A DNA stretch of 64,000 bases from Microbacterium enclense (GTDB taxonomy: Bacteria; Actinomycetota; Actinomycetes; Actinomycetales; Microbacteriaceae). The notes under the pieces are model-generated. The model did no database searches, was not told the origin of the DNA, and worked only from the letters and a program-made list of their open reading frames with translations. Shown here piece after piece: positions 41,141 to 50,696 of the stretch. Position 1 is the stretch's first letter. Each line of letters opens with the position of its first letter. The stretch lies in assembly GCA_038182865.1 (NCBI GenBank), contig CP116226.1, forward strand, positions 2,418,001 to 2,482,000, in the 5' to 3' direction. The position numbers and the translations under genes are program-made.

Positions 41141-43414
41141 CTACGACCCCACGCGCTCCCGCTCCTCGGCCGCCGTCGTCCCGGGACGGACGACGAGCGA
41201 GCGGGGGAGCGCTCGGGCGAGAGCGCGCCGCACCGGTGTCGCCCGCGCACGCAGGGTCGCGCCGACCCGCGCGGCGGCGTCGGCGAGCATCGGCCCGATC
41301 GCGGCGTCCACCGCGTTCTCGGCGTAGCTGACGCTCTCGACCGCTCCGCGAAGCAGGCCGATGTCGGTCGGATCCACGCCGTGGTGTTCGACGAGACGTT
41401 CGGCGAAACGGCGCGGAGACTCCCCGCCGGGGACCGGGATGCCGAGATCCACCGCGTCATCCTGAACTGCCGCCCACGCCGCCACCGGATCGCCCGTGCG
41501 GGCGGCGGCCAGGCGGGAACGTCGGCGCAGCGCGCGCAGAACCGCGGGGGCCGCGACGATCAGACCGAGGAGCACGATGCCGGCGGCGATGAGAAGCCCC
41601 GGCCCTGCGGCGCGCGTCGAGCCCGCGGTGCCCGTGCCCTGGAGGCCCGGGCCGTCCTGGTTGCCCAGTGAGGGAGCGGAGCTGGGCTGCGCGTCGGGCG
41701 CGGCAGACTGCTGCTGCTGCGGGGCGTTCGGCGTGGTCGTGGAGCCACCGGTCGTGCCCGGGGCGAAGCTCGTGGGGACGCCGAGGCTGTTGGTGGGCTC
41801 GAACGGCACCCAGCCGATGCCCTGGAAGTACACCTCGGGCCAGGCGTGCAGTTGGCTCGACGTCACGGTGAAGGTCGCCTGGCCCTGGCCGGCGCTGCCG
41901 CTCATCGTGCCCGGGAGGTATCCGACGACGATGCGGGACGGCATGTCGAGCGTGCGTGCCATGACCGCGAACGCCGACGCGAAGTGCACGCAGTAGCCCT
42001 CGCGCGCCTGGAGGAACCCGGCGACCGCGTCGAGTCCGGCCCCGTCGAACCCAGCCTCGACGGGGGCGTCGAGGGAGTAACTGAACTGGCTGCTGCGGAA
42101 CCACGTCTGCAGGGCGATGAGCGCGTCGTACGGGGACTGCGCACCCGCGGTGACCTCGCGCGCCGTGTCGCCGATGATGGCCGGAACGTCGGCCGGGAGC
42201 GCCCGCACGGCGTCGCCGAGCTCCGACCCGCCGACGGGCCGCGCACGGATCTGTTCGAGCGTGGGCCGCGGTGCGGCGGTCTGCACCGTGTAGTCCTGAT
42301 CGCGCGATGACCCCGAACGCGACACGATCGTCCGGTTCTGCGGCATCCCGAGCCAATCGCCCTGAAGACCCGTGACGGTCGTCGCGGGGGAGGGGACGGG
42401 GAGCCAGGGGCTGTCGAGCTCGCCCACGGAGATGTCGGTCGTCGCGTCCGCCACCGGGATGTCCGCGTCGACGGACGGGCTGGAGAACACCGGGCCGTCG
42501 GCGGGGACGGTGACGGTGTCGTCGCGGTCGGGTTCCCACACGGCGCCGTCGAAACGCGAGAGGGTCACCGCGCGCAGGTAGGGCGGGGTGGGGGCCGTCG
42601 TGGTGAAGGTGAGCACGTCGATGTCGCGCGGTTGACGCAGGTCGTTGCCGAGCTCGAGGTTGGGGTTGATCGTGGTCCCGTACCCGCCCGTGCCGCCCGA
42701 CGCGAAACGCAGCGCAGGCTGCGGCAGGAGCGGGGTCGCGACGACGGCGACGATGACCGCGACCGCGGCGATGCCGAGGGCGGTTGCCGAGGCACCGCGC
42801 CCGGGCCGGCGAGCTCCCGCATGCCGGGAGCGCGTGTCCACCCGCAGCAGGAACAGCAGGGCGACGGCGAGCAGGACGAAGGCGGGCACGTCGACGTCGG
42901 CGGGGATCGCGATCGTCGGGATGAGGGAGACCGCGACAAGACCCACGCCCGCGAGCAGCGGCATCCGGGCCGTCAGGACGACGTGGTCGAGCACGATGGC
43001 CAGGGCGCCGACGGCACCGACGAGCACGAACGCCAGGCCCACGCCGGGTGCCACCGGGGCGACTCCCGTGCGGATGTCGTCGGATGCCGCGGAGATCAGG
43101 CCCGGGATCGCGTTCACGGTCGCGGGGGTCGGGATCACGCCGAGCAGCGCGGTCGGGCGCGCGAACATCGCCGTCAGCGCGAGGACCCAGATGCCGACCT
43201 CGACGACGGTGGCCACGAGCGCCGGCAGTGCGACGAGGCGCGCGATCAGGCCCGCGGCCAGGATCGCCACCGTCAGGACGGCGGCCATCACGGTCCACGA
43301 CCCGGGCTGCATCACGGAGAACACCGGCAGCATGGCCGCAGCGATCGCGACGAGGACGCCGAACGACAGCAGGGCCGCATCGCGGCGGCGGCGCGGAGTG
43401 CGCAGCACGGTCAC
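41141..43414 (-). CDS. Membrane transglutaminase-like protein (TgpA/DUF3488 type)
   Basis: 757 residues from a GTG one base after the DUF58 stop. The N-terminal 240 residues hold about six to seven membrane segments. A large extracytoplasmic domain contains the transglutaminase core: Cys in REGYCVHFASAFA, His in SQLHAWPEVYF and the acidic partner in WVPFEPT. Then come a Gln/Ser/Pro-rich linker, one more membrane segment and a cytoplasmic DUF4129-like tail. With MoxR and DUF58 it forms the common three-gene cluster of unknown envelope or protein-maturation role. Confidence 0.92.
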   Translation of the reverse strand: MTVLRTPRRRRDAALLSFGVLVAIAAAMLPVFSVMQPGSWTVMAAVLTVAILAAGLIARLVALPALVATVVEVGIWVLALTAMFARPTALLGVIPTPATVNAIPGLISAASDDIRTGVAPVAPGVGLAFVLVGAVGALAIVLDHVVLTARMPLLAGVGLVAVSLIPTIAIPADVDVPAFVLLAVALLFLLRVDTRSRHAGARRPGRGASATALGIAAVAVIVAVVATPLLPQPALRFASGGTGGYGTTINPNLELGNDLRQPRDIDVLTFTTTAPTPPYLRAVTLSRFDGAVWEPDRDDTVTVPADGPVFSSPSVDADIPVADATTDISVGELDSPWLPVPSPATTVTGLQGDWLGMPQNRTIVSRSGSSRDQDYTVQTAAPRPTLEQIRARPVGGSELGDAVRALPADVPAIIGDTAREVTAGAQSPYDALIALQTWFRSSQFSYSLDAPVEAGFDGAGLDAVAGFLQAREGYCVHFASAFAVMARTLDMPSRIVVGYLPGTMSGSAGQGQATFTVTSSQLHAWPEVYFQGIGWVPFEPTNSLGVPTSFAPGTTGGSTTTPNAPQQQQSAAPDAQPSSAPSLGNQDGPGLQGTGTAGSTRAAGPGLLIAAGIVLLGLIVAAPAVLRALRRRSRLAAARTGDPVAAWAAVQDDAVDLGIPVPGGESPRRFAERLVEHHGVDPTDIGLLRGAVESVSYAENAVDAAIGPMLADAAARVGATLRARATPVRRALARALPRSLVVRPGTTAAEERERVGS

Positions 43415-43415
43415 A

Positions 43416-44660
43416 TCACCAGCCGACACGCGCGAGCCCCCTCTCGGTGGCGTCGACCCATGCGGCGGCGATGTTCCCGCCGGGTCGCACGCTCGCCGCG
43501 CGCCAGCCGGCCGCGCGGGCCGCGTCGAGGTCGGGGCGATCAGTGACCGAGAGGAGGATCGGCAGCCCCGAACGCTGGGCGAACGCACCGGGGGCGAGGG
43601 TGCCGCCCTGCTCCGGGTGTCCGGTGATGACGACGACGGGTCCGAGCATCACCGCCGCGGCGGCCGGCACCACGCGGTCGGTCGGTCCGTCGGTCCGTGC
43701 CGCGAGCGTGGCGAAGGATGCCGCCAGCGCACGTGCCTCGCCGTCTTCTCCGCCGTCGACGGGATCGGCCAGGAGCTCTCCGTCACTGTCGACGACGTCG
43801 ACCGTGAAGCCCTCGTGCACGAGACGCGCCACCGCGGACACGCACGCCGAGACGGCCGTCTCGAAAGCGGGGTCGCCGCCGGAGGGGTCGGCCGCCGCCG
43901 GCGACCACCGCGAGAGGGCGCGGTCGAGCACGACCGTGGCCGCGGGGCTGGACTCCTGCTCCTCCTGACGCACCATGAGCGTGTCGCGGTGCGCCGTGGC
44001 GCGCCAGTGGATGCGGCGCATGGAATCGCCGGGGGCGTACGGACGGGCGACGAGGTTGTCGACACCCTGCCCGAGCTGCAGGGCGGACGACTGGCGTGTT
44101 CCGCCGGCCTCGCCGCCGGTGGGAGGCAGCGGGGCGAGGTCGACGATCGCCGGGGCGACGGTGAGGGGGGAGGGGCGTCCGAGCGCGAACCGGCGACGGA
44201 TGAGGCCGAAGGGGTCGGTCGTCACGACTTCGAGGGGTCCGAGCGCGCGGATGCCGCGCTCGTGCGCCACGACCTCGTAGCGGAGCTCGACGGGCACGGT
44301 GTCGCGACCGAGCGACGACGTCGTCGCGGGAAAGGGGCCGCTCGCACGCCCGCGGAGTCCGGCCGGGAGGGTATCGGCCCATCGCCCCGGGGCCGTCGGA
44401 AGCGCCGTCTGCAAGCCGACGCGGACGACCACCTCTGCGCTCGCGCCCACCTCGGTGACGTCGGGGGCGACGGTACGCGTCACGCGATCGGTGCGGCGGG
44501 CGATCACGAGGGTCGCCGCGGCGGTCGCCAGCAGAGCGGTCATCAGCACGCCGAAGTACATCAGTTCCGGGATGCCGGCGCGCTGCGCGATCACGAGAGC
44601 AGCGACGGCGAGGACCGCCGCGCCGCTTCCTCGCAGGGTGAGCGGCCACCACCGGGTCAT
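43416..44660 (-). CDS. DUF58-domain protein
   Basis: 414 residues. Two N-terminal membrane segments (about residues 10-27 and 33-52), then a beta-rich region. The DUF58 signature follows near residue 210: RPYAPGDSMRRIHWRATAHR, then DTLMVRQEEQE. A von Willebrand A-like fold probably follows (TVVLDRALSRW). It lies between MoxR (7-bp gap) and the transglutaminase. By family it is thought to work with the MoxR ATPase as a metal-dependent adaptor, not proven. Confidence 0.92.
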   Translation of the reverse strand: MTRWWPLTLRGSGAAVLAVAALVIAQRAGIPELMYFGVLMTALLATAAATLVIARRTDRVTRTVAPDVTEVGASAEVVVRVGLQTALPTAPGRWADTLPAGLRGRASGPFPATTSSLGRDTVPVELRYEVVAHERGIRALGPLEVVTTDPFGLIRRRFALGRPSPLTVAPAIVDLAPLPPTGGEAGGTRQSSALQLGQGVDNLVARPYAPGDSMRRIHWRATAHRDTLMVRQEEQESSPAATVVLDRALSRWSPAAADPSGGDPAFETAVSACVSAVARLVHEGFTVDVVDSDGELLADPVDGGEDGEARALAASFATLAARTDGPTDRVVPAAAAVMLGPVVVITGHPEQGGTLAPGAFAQRSGLPILLSVTDRPDLDAARAAGWRAASVRPGGNIAAAWVDATERGLARVGW

Positions 44661-44667
44661 CCGGCGC

Positions 44668-45714
44668 TCACGGTCTCGCGGCGAGCGGGACGCGCACGCT
44701 GGACGCGATGCGCTCGAGCGCCTCGGACACCACGACCGCTCCGGCGCGGCCGCCCGCGGCCGAGCGGTTCGCGATGAGCCGATGGGCGAACACGGGGATC
44801 AGCAGCGACGTCAGGTCGTCGGGGATCACGTACGCGCGTCCGTCGAGCGCCGCCCGCACCTTCGCGGCGCGCACCAGCTGCAGCGTCGCGCGCGGGCTCG
44901 CGCCGAGGCGGATGTCGGGGTGGCTGCGGGTCGCCTGCGCCAGGGCGACGACGTACTCCTCGAGCGCCGGGGCGACGTGCACCCCACGCGCCCACGCGAT
45001 CATCGCGGTCACCTGTCGGCCGGTCACGACGGGTACGAGGGCATCGAGCGGATTGACGACGTCGCGCTGGCGCAGCATCAGCGCCTCGGCCGCCGGATCG
45101 GGGTAGCCCATCGAGATCCGCAGCAGAAAGCGATCTCGCTGCGCCTCGGGGAGGGCGTAGGTCCCCTCCATCTCGAGCGGGTTCTGCGTCGCGACGACGA
45201 GGAACGGCGAGGGGAGCACGTGCGTCCGCCCGTCGATCGTGACCTGACGCTCCTCCATCGCCTCCAGCAGCGACGACTGCGTCTTCGGCGACGAGCGGTT
45301 GATCTCATCGGCGATGACGATGTTGGCGAAGACCGCGCCCGGCGTGAACTCGAATTGCCGCGGGACCGGGTTGAAAACGGACACGCCCGTGATGTCGCCG
45401 GGCAAGAGGTCGGGGGTGAACTGGATGCGGCGGACGTCCGCGTCGACCGTGGCGGCCAGGGCCCGGGCGAGCATGGTCTTGCCGACACCGGGCACGTCCT
45501 CGATGAGGAGATGCCCCTCGGCGAGGAGTGCGATCAGGGCGCTCTGCACGGCGTCCGGCTTGCCGTCGATCACCCGCGAGATGGATGCCGTGATCTCGCC
45601 GGTGAGCCGGGCGAACGACGCGGCGGTGAGCGGTTCGTCGCCACCCGGGCGGGCGGGAGCGGTGTCGGTACGGCGGAGTCGTGATGCCGCCTCGGGCGTG
45701 ACCGTCTCGTCCAT
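44668..45714 (-). CDS. MoxR-family AAA+ ATPase
   Basis: 348 residues from the ATG after GAGGGA. Walker A EDVPGVGKTMLARAL near residue 75, Walker B IVIADEINRSSPKTQ near residue 136, sensor-1 VVATQNPLEMEG, sensor-2 region with GASPRATLQL near residue 275. MoxR ATPases act as chaperones for metal or cofactor insertion with DUF58/VWA partners. First gene of the MoxR-DUF58-transglutaminase operon, divergent from the ROK kinase across 164 bp. Confidence 0.95.
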   Translation of the reverse strand: MDETVTPEAASRLRRTDTAPARPGGDEPLTAASFARLTGEITASISRVIDGKPDAVQSALIALLAEGHLLIEDVPGVGKTMLARALAATVDADVRRIQFTPDLLPGDITGVSVFNPVPRQFEFTPGAVFANIVIADEINRSSPKTQSSLLEAMEERQVTIDGRTHVLPSPFLVVATQNPLEMEGTYALPEAQRDRFLLRISMGYPDPAAEALMLRQRDVVNPLDALVPVVTGRQVTAMIAWARGVHVAPALEEYVVALAQATRSHPDIRLGASPRATLQLVRAAKVRAALDGRAYVIPDDLTSLLIPVFAHRLIANRSAAGGRAGAVVVSEALERIASSVRVPLAARP

Positions 45715-45878
45715 GGCATCCCTCGTGTCGCTGGGTGGAGGCTCGTCGTCGCCGCCGTGACCTGATCGTAACCTGCGCCGCGACCCCTCGGGCCGGCGGG
45801 TCGCCGGTACACAGGCGTCACTCGGCGGATGCACCGGCCCCTAGGATCGGGGAGCGTTGGTCCACCCGAGGAGCGCGC

Positions 45879-46811
45879 ATGTCCGATGCCACCCCGTCTC
45901 TGCCCGCCTACACCCACGTGCTCGCCGTCGACATCGGCGGCACCAAGGTCGATGCCGCGGTCGTGTCGATCGCCGGCGAGGTGGTGCGCGAGAGCGTGAC
46001 GCGTCGTCCGACCGGACGAGAGAACGACCGCGACACCGTTGCGCGGAACATCCGCGAGGCCGCCGAGGGGGCACTCGCCGCCGTCCCCGAGCTGTCGGTC
46101 GGCGCCGTCGGCGTCGGCAGTGCCGGTCCCGTCGACCTCCCCTCGCGCTCGGTGTCGCCGCTGAACCTCCCCTTGGCCGCTGGCCTGCCGATCGACGACG
46201 TGCTCGGCGGCCTCGTCGACGGGCCGTTGCACCTGGCGCTGGACGGCACCTGCATCGCGCTCGCCGAGCACTGGCGGGGATCGCTGCTCGGCTGTGAGAA
46301 CGCCCTCGCGATCGTCGTCTCCACCGGTGTCGGCGGCGGATTCGTCCTCGACGGGCGCCCGATGGGCGGGGCGAGCGGAAACGCCGGCCACCTCGGCCAG
46401 ACGTTCGTCCGCACCATCCACGACGGCGAGGTCGTGGCATCCACTCTCGAGGCCGTCGCCGCGGGGCCGGGCACGGTCGCGTGGGCGCGCGCGCAGGGGT
46501 GGGAGGGCGAGACGGGCCTCGACCTGGCCGCGTCGTACCGCGCCGGCGACGAGGTCGCCCGTGCCGCCGTGCAGCGATCGGCCACCGCCGTCGGGCAGGC
46601 CATCGCGGCCGCCGCGACACTCTGCGATCTCGAGGCCGTGGCGATCGCGGGAGGGTTCTCGCAGGTCGCCGACGACTACATCGACCAGGTGCGCGTCGCC
46701 GCGCAGGCGGCGTCGCTGCACGCGTACGCCCGTCGGTGCCGCATCACCGGTTCGGGTCTCGACGGCGACGGACCGCTCCTGGGTGCGGCGGCTCTCGCTC
46801 TGCGCGCCTGA
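45879..46811 (+). CDS. ROK-family sugar kinase
   Basis: 310 residues. ATP motif VLAVDIGGTKVDAA near the N-terminus; substrate region GGASGNAGHLGQT near residue 165 with the zinc-binding-type His. The Cys-rich CxCGxxGC motif normally following it in ROK kinases is absent, so zinc binding is doubtful. GAGGAG ribosome site; TAGGAT at 45842-45847 is a plausible -10. Probable glucokinase/mannokinase or N-acetylmannosamine-type kinase; the mannosidase locus nearby favours a mannose-related sugar (inference). Confidence 0.88.
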   Translation: MSDATPSLPAYTHVLAVDIGGTKVDAAVVSIAGEVVRESVTRRPTGRENDRDTVARNIREAAEGALAAVPELSVGAVGVGSAGPVDLPSRSVSPLNLPLAAGLPIDDVLGGLVDGPLHLALDGTCIALAEHWRGSLLGCENALAIVVSTGVGGGFVLDGRPMGGASGNAGHLGQTFVRTIHDGEVVASTLEAVAAGPGTVAWARAQGWEGETGLDLAASYRAGDEVARAAVQRSATAVGQAIAAAATLCDLEAVAIAGGFSQVADDYIDQVRVAAQAASLHAYARRCRITGSGLDGDGPLLGAAALALRA

Positions 46812-46880
46812 CCCGCCCGCGTCGGACCCGCTCGCGTCCGCGGGCTTGTCCGTGCCCACGCGTCTGCTCGGCTCGTGAGC

Positions 46881-46946
46881 GGAGGAGATTCCGGGAGCGG
46901 AGGAGGGATGCCGTGAGCATCGTCCTCCGCACCCGGTTTCTCCTCC
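46881..46946. repeat. 66-bp dispersed palindromic element, copy 3
   Basis: Outer arms GGAGGAGA (46881-46888) and TCTCCTCC (46939-46946), middle arms CCGGGA (46891-46896) and ACCCGG (46931-46936), inner arms GGAGGA (46899-46904) and TCCTCC (46923-46928), loop 46905-46922. Only one mismatch in the three stems. Located in the 248-bp gap between the two ROK genes (tandem orientation). First half nearly identical to copy 4. Confidence 0.88.
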
Positions 46947-47059
46947 GTCGCCCGGGCGGTCGCGTCGCGCCACCGCGCGCGAGCGGCGGGGCGGCGCGGT
47001 CGCGGGCGTACTCTGAGCGAAGGGCCGCGTCGCGGACCGACGAGTGGAGGCGGGAAGCG

Positions 47060-48265
47060 ATGCGCACGGGGTCGAACCTGCCGGCAGTCGGCGAGTACAA
47101 CCAGACCCTCGTGCTCGATCTCATCCGGCGCGCGCCCGACGGGCTGAGCCGTGTGGAACTGTCGGCTCGTACGGGGCTGAGCGCGCAGACCTTGAGCAAT
47201 GTGACCCGCCGCCTCGCCGAGGAGGGGCTGATCGCCGAGGCGGGCAAGGTCATCTCCGGCCCGGGCAAGCCCCGCACGCTGCTCAAGCTCGAGCCGCGCT
47301 CGCGGTTCGCGGTGGGGGTCCACCTCGACCCGGTCGTCGACACCATCGTCGTGGTCGACATGGCGGGCGATGTCGTCGCCCACGACGAGATCCCCCGCCG
47401 ACACGCGGCCTCTCCGGCCGAGCTCATCGCCGACGTGGCGGCCGCGGTCGATCGCATCGTCGCCCACGCCGCCATTCCCCGCGAGCTCGTTCTCGGGGTG
47501 GGCGTGGCCGCCCCGGGTCCCTTCGATGCCCGCGGCGGCCGGCTCCTCGATCCCCCCCTCCTGCCCGCGTGGCACAACGTTCACGTGCGCGAAGACCTCG
47601 GGGCGGCCACCGGCCTGCCCGTGATCGTCGAGAAGGACGTGACCGCCGCGATGATCGGCGAGATGTGGTTCGACCGCTCCGACGCGCTCACCGACGCGAT
47701 GTTCCTCTACTACGGCGCCGGCGTCGGACTCGGCGTCGCCATCTCCGGCGCTCCCGTGCGCGGACGGACGGGCAACGCCGGAGGTATCGCGCACGTGGTC
47801 GTCGATCCCCGAGGGCCGGCCTGCGAATGCGGGTCGCGCGGGTGCCTCGGCGTCTCGATCGAGCCCCGCACCCTCCTCGCCGAGGCCGGATACGTGCCGG
47901 CCGAGACGGGCGACTCCCGCCCCGATCTCGACCGCCTGGTGCGGGATGCCACGGCAGGCGGCGACCGAGCCCGCGACGTGCTGCGACGGGCGGGGGAGCG
48001 GATCGCCCGGGCCCTCGTCGTGACGAACAACCTCTTGGACGTCGACGAGGTCGTGCTCGGCGGCCCGGTGTGGGAGCGTCTCGCGGACGTCCTCGTCGAG
48101 ACGGTGACCGCTCGGGTCGCGGCCGACCCGGTGTCGACGGCGACGCGCACCATCACGGTGCGTCTGTCACGCGTGGGAGCCGATGTCGCGGCCGTCGGGG
48201 CTGCCTGCCTCATGCTCGACGGAGCTTTCGCCGCCCGTCCGGCACGCATGATGATCGCGATCTGA
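47060..48265 (+). CDS. ROK-family transcriptional repressor (NagC/XylR type)
   Basis: 401 residues. The N-terminal winged helix reads GLSRVELSARTGLSAQTLSNV; the ROK domain begins near residue 85. The zinc motif CECGSRGCLG is present near residue 255, with GRTGNAGGIAHV before it. A Gly replaces the first Gly-His of kinase-active proteins, consistent with a pure sensor. GGAGGCGGGAAG ribosome site. It directly precedes the importer-mannosidase operon, which it probably represses in the absence of sugar. Confidence 0.9.
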   Translation: MRTGSNLPAVGEYNQTLVLDLIRRAPDGLSRVELSARTGLSAQTLSNVTRRLAEEGLIAEAGKVISGPGKPRTLLKLEPRSRFAVGVHLDPVVDTIVVVDMAGDVVAHDEIPRRHAASPAELIADVAAAVDRIVAHAAIPRELVLGVGVAAPGPFDARGGRLLDPPLLPAWHNVHVREDLGAATGLPVIVEKDVTAAMIGEMWFDRSDALTDAMFLYYGAGVGLGVAISGAPVRGRTGNAGGIAHVVVDPRGPACECGSRGCLGVSIEPRTLLAEAGYVPAETGDSRPDLDRLVRDATAGGDRARDVLRRAGERIARALVVTNNLLDVDEVVLGGPVWERLADVLVETVTARVAADPVSTATRTITVRLSRVGADVAAVGAACLMLDGAFAARPARMMIAI

Positions 48266-48329
48266 CGCCCTGCCGCGGCGATCACCTGCGGTCGTCGTCG
48301 GATCGTTACCGTCGATCGTCGGGAACGAC

Positions 48330-48358
48330 TTGCCGAATAAGTCCATTTGATTTATAAA
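48330..48358 (+). promoter_or_regulatory. Sigma-70-type promoter of the importer-mannosidase operon
   Basis: TTGCCG (48330-48335) and TATAAA (48353-48358) are separated by 17 bp, 45 bp before the lipoprotein ATG. This AT-rich patch (CATTTGATTTATAAAAGG) stands out in the GC-rich DNA and is also the natural place for a ROK operator. Confidence 0.65.
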
Positions 48359-48402
48359 AGGTTCTGGCGACGCGGTGTCTCCACCCAAGCAAGGGAGCTT
48401 TC

Positions 48403-49761
48403 ATGAAGAAACTGACGATGGCGACCGGTCTTCTGACCGCCACCGCCCTGACCGTGGCTCTGGCCGGCTGCTCCGGCGGCAGCGGCGACGCGGGCGACGG
48501 CAAGACCATCCGCGTCGCGTACCAGACCACGGCGACGTTCAACCAGATGCAGACACTGATGGAGAACGCCAAGAAGGAGTACGAGGCCGCCCACGAGGGG
48601 ATGACCGTCGAGCTCGTCCCGATCCAGGCCGAGGGTGCCGACTACTACACGAAGCTCGCGCTCATGAACAAGTCGGCGAGCACCGCTCCCGACGTCCAGT
48701 ACGAAGACACGTTCAAGATCCAGTCCGACGCGGCGGCCGGCTACCTCCTGCCGCTGGACGACTACCTCGTGAAGTGGGAGGACTGGTCCCAGTTCGCCGA
48801 CGGAGCCAAGCAGGCCGGTCTCGGACCCGACGGCAAGACCTACGGCGTCTCGCTCGGCACCGACACGCGCGGACTCTGGTACAACAAGGAGATCTTCGCC
48901 AAGGCCGGCATCTCGGTCCCGTGGCAGCCCAAGACGTGGGCCGACGTGCTCTCGGCCGCCGAGAAGGTCAAGGCCGCCGACCCCGACGTCATCCCGATCA
49001 ACGTCTACTCGGGCAAGACGGCGGGCGAGGCGGCATCCATGCAGGGTCTCGAGATGCTCCTGTACGGCACCGAGGACACCCTCTACGACACCGACAGCAA
49101 GAAGTGGGTCGTCGGCAGCCAGGGCTTCAAGGACTCGCTGCAGTTCGTCTCGGACGTCTACCAGGGCGGCCTCGGGCCGTCGCTCCAGCAGGCGCTCGAC
49201 CCGAACATCTTCACCAGCGTGACCGCCGACTGGCTCCCGTCCAGCAAGCTCGCGATCGCGCTCGACGGCTCGTGGCAGTCGGCCGCGTGGGTCGAGGGCG
49301 GCACCGCCGCGTGGCCCGCGTGGAGCGACACCCTCGGCATCGCCGCGATGCCCACCCAGAAGGGCCAGGCTCCTGGAACGACGAGCATGTCGGGCGGATG
49401 GACCCTCGCGATCGGCAAGAACACCAAGAACGCCGACGCCGCGTGGGACTTCCTCTCGACCGCGGTGAACAAGCAGAACGCCACGGCCTACAACATCGAC
49501 AACAGCCAGATCGCCGTCCGCGCCGACGTGGCGGACTCCAGCGAGTACCTCGACGCGAACCCGAGCTTCAAGACCTTCTCGAGCTTCGTCGACACGACCC
49601 ACTTCCGCCCGGCGACCGAGGACTACGACAAGATCTCGAACCAGATCCAGGTCGCGATGGAGGCCGTCATGACCGGCCAGTCGAGCGTCGATGACGCCGC
49701 CACCGCCTACGACCAGGCCGTCATCGGCATCGTCGGCGAAGAGAACACCCAGAAGGGCTGA
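48403..49761 (+). CDS. ABC sugar importer, substrate-binding lipoprotein (family 1)
   Basis: 452 residues. Signal peptide MKKLTMATGLLTATALTVAL with lipobox ALAGC (Cys22). Family 1 features: RGLWYNKEIFAKAGISVPW and SGGWTLAIGKNTKNADAAW. AGGGAG ribosome site. Starts the operon lipoprotein-permease-permease-alpha-mannosidase. The probable ligand is a mannose-containing oligosaccharide (inference from the mannosidase). No ATPase in the cluster. Confidence 0.94.
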   Translation: MKKLTMATGLLTATALTVALAGCSGGSGDAGDGKTIRVAYQTTATFNQMQTLMENAKKEYEAAHEGMTVELVPIQAEGADYYTKLALMNKSASTAPDVQYEDTFKIQSDAAAGYLLPLDDYLVKWEDWSQFADGAKQAGLGPDGKTYGVSLGTDTRGLWYNKEIFAKAGISVPWQPKTWADVLSAAEKVKAADPDVIPINVYSGKTAGEAASMQGLEMLLYGTEDTLYDTDSKKWVVGSQGFKDSLQFVSDVYQGGLGPSLQQALDPNIFTSVTADWLPSSKLAIALDGSWQSAAWVEGGTAAWPAWSDTLGIAAMPTQKGQAPGTTSMSGGWTLAIGKNTKNADAAWDFLSTAVNKQNATAYNIDNSQIAVRADVADSSEYLDANPSFKTFSSFVDTTHFRPATEDYDKISNQIQVAMEAVMTGQSSVDDAATAYDQAVIGIVGEENTQKG

Positions 49762-49763
49762 TC

Positions 49764-50696
49764 GTGACCGCCCTGGCTCAGACCGGGGCGACCGGAACCG
49801 GCCGGGGGTCGCGCGCGAAGAAGCGCGGCCTCCGGTCGTCGGCCCGGGCGCTCCCGCTCCTGCCCGCAGCCCTGCTGCTGGCGATCTTCCTGCTCGGCCC
49901 GATCCTCGTGTCGCTGTGGGGCTCGCTCACCAACGCCACGCTCTCCGGCTCCACCGCGGTGGCGAGCGAGTTCATCGGGTTCAACAACTACGCCCAGCTC
50001 TTCAAGGCTCCCGACTTCCCCGTCTCGGTGATCAACACGATCGTCTTCGTGTTCTTCTCCGCCGTGATCGGTCAGAACATCCTCGGCCTCGCTCTGGCGC
50101 TCATGATGCGGTCGGGCAACCGCATCGTCACCGCGGTCGTCGGCACGATCGTCGTGACCGCGTGGGTCCTGCCCGAGATCGTCGCCGCGTTCGCGGCCTA
50201 CGCCTTCTTCCGTGACAACGGCACGCTGAACGCGATCCTCGCCGCCTTCGGCCTCGATCCCGTCAGCTGGCTGTTCACCATGCCGGTGCTGATGGTCATC
50301 ATCGCCAACATCTGGCGCGGCACCGCGTTCTCGATGATGGTGTACTCGGCCGCCCTCGCCGACGTGCCGCCCGAGATCACCGAGGCCGCCGAAGTCGACG
50401 GCGCCGGCGGCATCAAACGCCTCTTCCTCATCACGATCCCGATGATCCGGTCGACCATCGGCACCAACTCGATGATCGTGACGTTGCAGACCCTCTCGGT
50501 CTTCACGCTCATCTTCGTCATGACCGGCGGAGGCCCCGGCAACAAGAGCACGACGCTGCCGATCCTGGCGTACCAGCAGGGTCTGAAGTTCGGCGAGCTC
50601 GGCTACGGCACGGCGATCGCCACGATCATGCTGCTCATCGGCGCGATCTTCTCGTTCTTCTACGTCCGCGCGCTGCGCGAGGAGGTCTCGTCATGA
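49764..50696 (+). CDS. ABC sugar importer, permease (MalF-like)
   Basis: 310 residues from GTG, 2 bp after the lipoprotein stop. About six membrane segments after a basic N-terminus. EAA loop PPEITEAAEVDGAGGIKRLF near residue 205. ATGA overlap with the next permease. Confidence 0.92.
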   Translation: MTALAQTGATGTGRGSRAKKRGLRSSARALPLLPAALLLAIFLLGPILVSLWGSLTNATLSGSTAVASEFIGFNNYAQLFKAPDFPVSVINTIVFVFFSAVIGQNILGLALALMMRSGNRIVTAVVGTIVVTAWVLPEIVAAFAAYAFFRDNGTLNAILAAFGLDPVSWLFTMPVLMVIIANIWRGTAFSMMVYSAALADVPPEITEAAEVDGAGGIKRLFLITIPMIRSTIGTNSMIVTLQTLSVFTLIFVMTGGGPGNKSTTLPILAYQQGLKFGELGYGTAIATIMLLIGAIFSFFYVRALREEVSS